From Candidatus Binataceae bacterium (GTDB lineage: Bacteria; Desulfobacterota; Binatia; Binatales; Binataceae), in assembly GCA_035294265.1 (NCBI GenBank), contig DATGLK010000052.1, forward strand, positions 1 through 55,067: a DNA stretch of 55,067 nt, written 5' to 3'. The stretch's first letter is position 1; every line of letters begins with the position of its first letter. Positions 50,008 to 55,067 of this stretch are shown here, piece after piece. The position numbers and the translations under genes are program-made. The notes below the pieces were generated by a model. It was not told the origin of the DNA, ran no database searches, and saw only the letters and a program-made list of their open reading frames with translations.

Positions 50008-51090
50008 ATGCGCGCAGCGATTTTTCAGGAGATCAAGCGGCCGCTGCTCATCGATGAAATCGTGATCGACGACCCGCTCGGTCGCGAGGTGCGAGTTCGA
50101 ACCGCCGCCTGCGGCGTGTGTCACAGCGATCTGCATGTGATCGAGGGCGACCTGCCGATGCTCCCGCCGATCGTGCTGGGGCACGAGGCTGCGGGCGTAG
50201 TCGAGGCAGTAGGCCCCCAGGTGCAAGCCCTCAAGCCCGGCGATCATGTGATTGCCTGCCTAACTGTCGCTTGCGGGAGCTGCGATCGATGCCTGACCGG
50301 CAAGCCTCATCTGTGCTATCGCCGCGGCTTGACCCAAAGAGGTCGGGGGGAACCACCACGGCTACGCTATAAAGGCGCCAAGGCCGAGGCTTTTACCGAT
50401 ATTGGCGGGTTCGCCGAAGCGCTGTTGGTCCATGAAAGCGCGCTGGTCAAGGTGGACCCTGAACTACCGCTGGAAAAGGTCGCCTTGATTGGCTGCGGCG
50501 TGGTCACCGGTGTGGGTGCGGTGCTCAACACCGCGCGGGTGGAGGCAGGCTCAACGGTGGCGATTTTTGGCTGCGGTGCAATCGGTTTGGCCGCCGTCCA
50601 AGGTGCGCAGCTTGCCGCCGCCGCCCGCGTCATCGCGATCGACAAGGTCGAGCACAAGCTGGCACTGGCCAAGCAACTGGGCGCGACCGATACAATCGAC
50701 GCCTCCGCCGGCGACCCGTTAGACGCCCTGCGCGCCCTGCTCCCGGCGGGGGTGGACTATGCTTTCGAGTGTATTGGGCTGAAACTCACCGCCGAGCAGG
50801 CCTTCAAAAGCCTCAAACCGGGCGGGATGGCCACGGTGGTGGGAATTTTGCCCTGGAATCAGAAGATCGAATTGGAATCGCTGCTCCTGCTGGGTGAACG
50901 CAAATTGCAAGGCTGCTTTATGGGTTCGACCCGGTTTCAGGTCGATGCGCCGCGCTATCTGGAACTTTATCGCCGCGGACGACTGAAGCTGGACGACATG
51001 GTCAGCCGCTGCGCGCCCTTGAGCGAGGTCAACGCGGCGTTCGAGGCGATGAAGGCGGGCGAGGTCGTGCGCACCGTGCTTACGTTCTGA
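50008..51090 (+). CDS. Zinc-containing alcohol dehydrogenase (class III-like)
   Basis: 360 residues. Catalytic zinc ligands: Cys38 (ACGVCHSDLH) and His59 (LGHEAAG). Structural zinc ligands: Cys89, Cys92, Cys95 and Cys103, all present. NAD-binding fold GCGAIGLAAVQGA with an aspartate at the end of strand 2 (VIAIDKVEHK), pointing to NAD rather than NADP. The overall pattern resembles the Zn-dependent alcohol/S-hydroxymethyl-thiol dehydrogenase group found in mycobacteria (AdhB-like). It oxidises an alcohol or thiol adduct. ATG 50008 follows GGGGAGG; an open frame to 49906 is not needed. It stands alone and converges on the DsbA-like gene. Confidence 0.93.
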   Translation: MRAAIFQEIKRPLLIDEIVIDDPLGREVRVRTAACGVCHSDLHVIEGDLPMLPPIVLGHEAAGVVEAVGPQVQALKPGDHVIACLTVACGSCDRCLTGKPHLCYRRGLTQRGRGEPPRLRYKGAKAEAFTDIGGFAEALLVHESALVKVDPELPLEKVALIGCGVVTGVGAVLNTARVEAGSTVAIFGCGAIGLAAVQGAQLAAAARVIAIDKVEHKLALAKQLGATDTIDASAGDPLDALRALLPAGVDYAFECIGLKLTAEQAFKSLKPGGMATVVGILPWNQKIELESLLLLGERKLQGCFMGSTRFQVDAPRYLELYRRGRLKLDDMVSRCAPLSEVNAAFEAMKAGEVVRTVLTF

Positions 51091-51109
51091 GCACGAGCGG
51101 AGGAGGCGA

Positions 51110-51127
51110 CCCCGGCGTCGTCCGGGG
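51110..51127. terminator. Stem-loop between convergent genes
   Basis: CCCCGG-cgtcgt-CCGGGG lies midway between the ends of the alcohol dehydrogenase and DsbA-like genes (stop codons at 51088-51090 and 51156-51158). It is symmetric and lacks a T-run; a bidirectional terminator is plausible but not proven. Confidence 0.4.
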
Positions 51128-51155
51128 CCGCTCATACCGCCCGCCTAAACCATGC

Positions 51156-52214
51156 TTAATCCGACGCGGTGCGGCTTGGGTTACCGTTTTTGGCCCGCGC
51201 CAACTCGCTGTTTATCGTCTCCTCAATTGCGCTGGCGGGCTGCGCGCCGCTCATCACGATACCGTTGATGAAAAAGGTCGGCGTACCGTCAACCCCCAGG
51301 CTATTGCCCTCGGCCTCGCTCTGATGAATCTCGGCGGTATGCTCTCCCTTGTCCAAACATTCGTCGAAGCTCTTGGTATCTAACTTCAGGTGGGCCGCAG
51401 TAGCCTTCAGGCCGGCGGGGTCCAACTTGTTCTGATCCGCGAACATCGCGTCATGCATCGGCCAGAATTTCCCCTGATCCGCCGCGCAGCGACCCGCTAC
51501 CGCCGCCTGCATGGCGTGCGCATGGATGGAGAGCGGAAAGTCCATATAGACGAAATGGATCTGCGAGGGGTACTTCTGCAAAACTTCTTTGATCGAATCT
51601 TCCGCGCGCCGGCAGAAGGGGCACTGAAAATCGGAAAATTCCACCACCGTCACCGGGGCCTGCGCCGGCCCCAACACGCCCGCGCTGTTGGTGGTCGCCA
51701 CCTGCACCCGCGGCACCTGCATCAGGACGTCGATCTTGGCCTTGGCGCGCAGATCGGACAGGAGCTGATTTTGCGCCGCTTGAAGCTGCTGGCGCTCCAT
51801 GAACGACACCAAAGGAGCGCGGATCTTTTCCAGCGGCTGGTGAATCCGCGATTGATTCTGCTTGTAAAAGGCTTGGATCTCGGCCTCGCTGGGCGGCTTG
51901 ACCTTATCGTTAACCTCTTTCTTCAGGTAAGCCTGCTCGCTCAGGCCTGCCGCCTTAGCCGCCTGCTGGATCAGGTAGTCGTTGATCATCTGGTCCAAAG
52001 TCTGTTTGCGAATCTGATAGATCTGCGTCTGGATCGCAGCCAATTGCGGCTTGGCCTTGGCATCCACCTGGGCCTGAGTAATCTTGGTTTGGCCCACGGT
52101 AGCCAAGACCGTCGAGGAATCCCCACTGGCCGCCCATCCCGCGGCGGCTACTATCACGCTGCCTAGACCCAGAAGGCTGACGGCCAGCAGCGCCGACGTG
52201 TTTCTCTGTACCAT
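51156..52214 (-). CDS. SurA-like/DsbA-like fusion: exported disulfide oxidoreductase
   Basis: 352 residues. Signal or anchor (about 8-30), then a helical SurA/PpiC-like N-terminal part (residues 35-150; TKITQAQVDAKAKPQLAAIQTQIYQIRKQTLDQMINDYLIQQAA). A thioredoxin_4-type domain follows with Cys198-Pro-Phe-Cys201, the CPFC motif of this group, and the cis-proline loop GVDGTPTFFING. The protein acts in the periplasm, oxidising or reshuffling disulfides; the N-terminal chaperone-like part may hold substrate. It is divergent from a Gly/His-rich secreted protein gene (129 bases between starts), a possible substrate by position. Length and order match DsbA-family proteins with N-terminal SurA_N_3. 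Confidence 0.9.
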   Translation of the reverse strand: MVQRNTSALLAVSLLGLGSVIVAAAGWAASGDSSTVLATVGQTKITQAQVDAKAKPQLAAIQTQIYQIRKQTLDQMINDYLIQQAAKAAGLSEQAYLKKEVNDKVKPPSEAEIQAFYKQNQSRIHQPLEKIRAPLVSFMERQQLQAAQNQLLSDLRAKAKIDVLMQVPRVQVATTNSAGVLGPAQAPVTVVEFSDFQCPFCRRAEDSIKEVLQKYPSQIHFVYMDFPLSIHAHAMQAAVAGRCAADQGKFWPMHDAMFADQNKLDPAGLKATAAHLKLDTKSFDECLDKGEHTAEIHQSEAEGNSLGVDGTPTFFINGIVMSGAQPASAIEETINSELARAKNGNPSRTASD

Positions 52215-52342
52215 GTATATTTTATGCTCCAGTGTTCAAATGCCCAGACGAGCATAACATGACCGCAAGGCCTTGTCTCGCCAGCCACGGCGCGCGCGCC
52301 CTTGACCCCGTCGGTATTCAGGCGTTGTATGAAGTTAAACCG

Positions 52343-53215
52343 ATGAAAGCCGCGCTTGCAATCGCGGCCCTTGCCGCGCTCTGGCTGGCCCTCGCGACCG
52401 CGGTCCACGCCGATACAACTCAGGTCGATCCGCTCTCGGCGGCCTTATCAGGCTATCTCCATGACCACCGGCTGCCGCTGGTGGAAGCGCGTATCACCAC
52501 CGACCAGTTGGGCTTTCAGACCTTGGTCCTCTATGGTTTCTGCGCCACGCCCTTTGGCAAGATGGATGCTGAGGCCAAAGCGCGCGAGTTTCTAAACCAG
52601 CAGGATATCGTAATCGACAATCGGATCATGGTGCGTCCGCAATTGCTCAACCCGCCCCAGCCCAACAATCCAACCGCGATGGTGGCAGCTCAAGCCACCA
52701 CGCCCACCGGGCCTACCGATGACGAAGATGCGCCGCCCGCCGATCCCACGGCAGGCGAGAGCATCGCAGGGATTGACGCCTATGAGAATCAACAGCAGGA
52801 CGACCCGCTGATCGGTGGCCCACTGATGCCTGCCATACCGCTCTTGATGGTGGGGATGTTTTCACCGGCTTGGGGTTATCCCGGAGCCTTTGTGGGTACC
52901 CCCATTCTCCCACTGGCGCCGGGTTATCTGTATGGCTACCGTTACCTGGGCGGCTACCGTTACGCCACGCCCGGGTACGTGCCCCGACCCTTCGTGCCAG
53001 TTACCGCGGGTGGGCCGCCGATATTTGGCCGCACCATGCCTTTGCCCGGTCAGCTCCCGTCCAATTACGTGCCACCGGTTCCCTTTGTCGGAACCTATCG
53101 TGGTATGGGCGGATACCACGGCGTGGGCAGCTTCGGGGGCTACCACGGGGTAGGCGGCTTTGGTGGCTTTCACGGCTTCGGGGGCTTTCACGGCGGCGGC
53201 TTCGGCCATCGCTGA
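52343..53215 (+). CDS. Secreted protein with Gly/His/Phe-rich C-terminal repeats
   Basis: 290 residues from ATG 52343. A signal peptide (cleavage after VHA, about residue 22). Residues 30-100 form a small alpha/beta domain with a regular strand pattern (VEARITTDQLGFQTLVLYGFCAT) that may be BON-like. A Pro/Ala/Thr linker follows, then a hydrophobic stretch (PLMPAIPLLMVGMF) and Gly/Tyr-rich segments with YLYGYRYLGGYRYA. The last 40 residues are short repeats of Gly, His and Phe (YHGVGSFGGYHGVGGFGGFHG...), a low-complexity metal- or surface-binding tail. No function known. The frame is open to 52232, overlapping the divergent DsbA-like promoter. Confidence 0.75.
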   Translation: MKAALAIAALAALWLALATAVHADTTQVDPLSAALSGYLHDHRLPLVEARITTDQLGFQTLVLYGFCATPFGKMDAEAKAREFLNQQDIVIDNRIMVRPQLLNPPQPNNPTAMVAAQATTPTGPTDDEDAPPADPTAGESIAGIDAYENQQQDDPLIGGPLMPAIPLLMVGMFSPAWGYPGAFVGTPILPLAPGYLYGYRYLGGYRYATPGYVPRPFVPVTAGGPPIFGRTMPLPGQLPSNYVPPVPFVGTYRGMGGYHGVGSFGGYHGVGGFGGFHGFGGFHGGGFGHR

Positions 53216-53381
53216 CCTCTTCGGCCGCCGCTCAAGAACAGCGCGGGCTCAAACCCTGAACTAGGTTGTCACCAACCAGGCCTTGGGTTCGTTACAATAG
53301 AAGAGTTCGGCAACAACCAATACCCGCCAAAACGCCGCAGCGCTCTCTCCACTCGCCCTATCCCGCGATGGCCACGGAACG

Positions 53382-54140
53382 TTAATACATCACCATGCCG
53401 CCATCAACCACGAGCACTTGGCCAGTGACGAAATCGCTGGCGGAAGAGGAAAAATAGATCACCGCACCGACCAGATCCTCGGGCATCTCATCGCGCTTAA
53501 AGGCGCGCGCCTGGATTTCCATCTCGCGCGCGGCCTGCAAAACCCCAAGCTTGCCCCGAATATTGTCGCTAAGCGTTAGTCCCGGGGCGATGCAATTGAC
53601 GCTGATCCCGTCCTGGCCAACCTCCCGCGCCAGGGCCCGGGTAAAGCCCACCACCGCCCCCTTGGAGGCCACGTAATGGAGGCGGCCGGGAATGCCGCTG
53701 AAGAAAGTGCCCGAGGAAATATTGACGATCTTGCCGTAGCTACGCTGGCGCATCAGCGGCACTACCGCCTTGGCGCACTCGAAGAAGCCGCGCGCGTTGA
53801 TCGCCATCACGCGTTCCCATTCGGCCGAGCTTATCTCTAGAAACGACTTGGGAGTGCCTTCCCCGGCCCACGCGGCGTTATTGATCAATACCGTGATCGG
53901 ACCCAGCTCGGCTTGGCTGCGCGCGACCCACTGCGCCACCGCCTCAGGCTGAGTAACGTCCACCACGCTGCCGATCGCCCTGCCTCCCGCCGCGTTGATT
54001 TCGGCCACCAGCGGCGCCGGATCGCGCACGTCGCAGATGCTGACGCGCGCCCCTTCGTTGGCCAGCGCGCGAGCGTAAGTCCCACCCAGGCCTTGCGCAG
54101 CGCCGGTTATCAACACCGTCCTGTCATCCAATCGACCCAT
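53382..54140 (-). CDS. Short-chain dehydrogenase/reductase
   Basis: 252 residues. NAD-binding motif Thr12-Gly-x3-Gly-Leu-Gly19 (VLITGAAQGLGG), Asp after strand 2 (ICDVRDP), INNAAW, and the catalytic set Ser-Tyr-x3-Lys in VNISSGTFFSGIPGRLHYVASKGAV, with Asn in the usual helix. C terminus TGQVLVVDGGMVMY is typical of classical SDR enzymes. It reduces or oxidises a hydroxyl/keto group; substrate unknown. ATG 54140 has GGAGGG six bases upstream. It lies 54 bases after the aldo-keto reductase stop, in the same direction. Confidence 0.95.
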   Translation of the reverse strand: MGRLDDRTVLITGAAQGLGGTYARALANEGARVSICDVRDPAPLVAEINAAGGRAIGSVVDVTQPEAVAQWVARSQAELGPITVLINNAAWAGEGTPKSFLEISSAEWERVMAINARGFFECAKAVVPLMRQRSYGKIVNISSGTFFSGIPGRLHYVASKGAVVGFTRALAREVGQDGISVNCIAPGLTLSDNIRGKLGVLQAAREMEIQARAFKRDEMPEDLVGAVIYFSSSASDFVTGQVLVVDGGMVMY

Positions 54141-54194
54141 GATCAACCCTCCACCACGACTGCGTGCTCGATCTTGAGTCCGAGCGACCCGGTT

Positions 54195-55067
54195 CTAGAT
54201 CCGCTCCAGGGCGCCGGGGGCAAAGAGCGGCGTCATCTGGTAGTTGGCAACATCCGCCTCCATCGCGGCCGGTTCGGGCAATCGCAGCGGTGCCCCGGCC
54301 GCCTCCAGCGTATCACGCAAAATTGCGGTATCGCTTGAGGAGTTGAGGAACAGGTCGGGCTGCGCGAGCACGAAATTAACCGCTCGCGCCACCGCCGCCG
54401 GATCGCGCAGCGGCTCGTACCAACTCGCCTTGCGCGGGTCTTGTAGGTTTTGCCAGCGCCGACGCGCTACCGACTTGATAGTCTGAATCGCGACTCCGCG
54501 CGCCCGGCACACGCCCAGCAACGCCGCCACGTCGGCCGCGTATTGCGGCTGGGAAAGCATCGGATAGTTATAGGGCAACAGCACCGAGTCGAAGGCGAAG
54601 CGCTCCAGCGATCGGCGATGCATCGCGGCGATGCGGGTGCCGTGACCAGTGACCCCAATAAATCGCACCAGCCCTTGCGCGCGCGCCTCCACCAGCGCCT
54701 CCAGCGCCCCACCTGGCCCCAGTGCTATCTGCCATTCGTCTTCCTCGACCAGGTTGTGCAACTGAATCAGGTCCACTTGCGCCACGCGCAGGCGCTCGAG
54801 CGACCGATGCAGCCCCGCGCGCGCACCCTGGTAAGTGCGCTCCCCGGTTTTGGTCGCTAGGAAAAACCGGTCGCGATGCTCGCGCATCCAGGCCCCCACG
54901 CGCAATTCGGAATCGCCATATTGAGCGGCGGTGTCGATATGGTTGATAGAGTACTCTAGCAGAAGCTCCAGCAACCGGTCGGCTTCGTCTTGGCTTTTAT
55001 GCCACAACGCGGCCGCACCGAAGATTACCCGGCTGCTGAGATGACCGGTTTTGCCAAAGGGTAAGCG
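54195..55067 (-). CDS. Aldo-keto reductase (N terminus just outside window)
   Basis: 290 residues are visible and the frame is open to the right edge; only about two to six residues should be missing, because the family start RLPFGKTGHLSSRVIFGAAAL is at the edge. Catalytic tetrad: Asp and Tyr in INHIDTAAQYGDSE, Lys in FLATKTGERTY, and His in VDLIQLHNL. It is an NADPH-dependent carbonyl reductase of the TIM-barrel type. The barrel C terminus (NFVLAQPDLFLNSSSDTAILRDTLEAA) is the cofactor end typical of the group. It precedes the SDR gene, with which it may form a small carbonyl-reduction operon. Confidence 0.93.
   Translation of the reverse strand, partial: RLPFGKTGHLSSRVIFGAAALWHKSQDEADRLLELLLEYSINHIDTAAQYGDSELRVGAWMREHRDRFFLATKTGERTYQGARAGLHRSLERLRVAQVDLIQLHNLVEEDEWQIALGPGGALEALVEARAQGLVRFIGVTGHGTRIAAMHRRSLERFAFDSVLLPYNYPMLSQPQYAADVAALLGVCRARGVAIQTIKSVARRRWQNLQDPRKASWYEPLRDPAAVARAVNFVLAQPDLFLNSSSDTAILRDTLEAAGAPLRLPEPAAMEADVANYQMTPLFAPGALERI

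Noticed and set aside
1-55067. rRNA, tRNA, CRISPR arrays, prophage genes, intact insertion sequences
   Set aside because: Gaps were read for cloverleaf ends, spaced direct repeats, integrase or transposase motifs; none was found apart from the small inverted-repeat elements reported.

Overview
The window is a high-GC, densely coded chromosomal stretch from a Gram-negative, aerobic, free-living bacterium. Evidence for this includes a TonB-dependent receptor, a TolC-type channel, several lipoproteins, Lon, thioredoxin reductase, bacterioferritin with Bfd under a Fur-like box, and hopanoid C-3 methylase (HpnR). Many acyl-CoA enzymes, a luciferase-like (LLM) oxidoreductase and two DUF6282 metal-hydrolase-like proteins recall soil deltaproteobacteria-like lineages such as Candidatus Binatota. 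That placement is inference only. I see no rRNA, tRNA, CRISPR array, prophage or intact insertion sequence.

Layout. 1-3543: end of an MMPL/RND exporter, a secreted protein, hpnR and two small lipoproteins. 3608-5893: acpS, a 3Fe-4S ferredoxin, an SMR-like membrane protein without the usual glutamate, a lipoprotein, and a secreted protein split by a -1 frameshift at an A7 run. 6036-8043: a BaiN/YhiN-type flavoprotein, then Fur box-bfd-bfr. 8054-12449: MaoC, CaiB-type CoA transferase and MaoC facing acyl-CoA dehydrogenase and a CitE-like lyase; this set resembles leucine/itaconate-type acyl-CoA breakdown. 12926-19540: a CocE-type hydrolase facing a fumarylacetoacetase-family enzyme followed by three tandem paralogous MFS transporters. 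20544-26062: two-subunit CoA transferase, LLM oxidoreductase, DUF6282 protein and GMC oxidoreductase, a probable catabolic operon of unknown substrate.

26110-38675 is mostly housekeeping: orphan RHH protein, RlmI-like methyltransferase, moaC, a MITE-like repeat, trxB, a fused AI-2E permease, a YihY/BrkB protein with a winged helix, RNase HI, glgA, lon, DUF2203 and a DUF4149-like membrane protein. 38757-40701 is a tightly overlapping HAD/SLOG/Fe-S trio. 40828-46018 holds a cupin, then a TonB receptor with a small His/Cys protein facing a TolC-type gene. 46264-55067 holds a methyltransferase, a second DUF6282 protein, VanZ, a glycosyltransferase, zinc alcohol dehydrogenase, a SurA-like/DsbA fusion, a Gly/His-rich secreted protein, an SDR and an aldo-keto reductase cut by the window edge.

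The best candidates for something undescribed are the 20544-26062 operon, the HAD-SLOG-FeS trio, the AI-2E permease with a B12-binding-like tail, the VanZ start codon held in a perfect hairpin loop, and the A7 frameshift gene. All functional statements come from reading the sequence and family knowledge; no database search was run.
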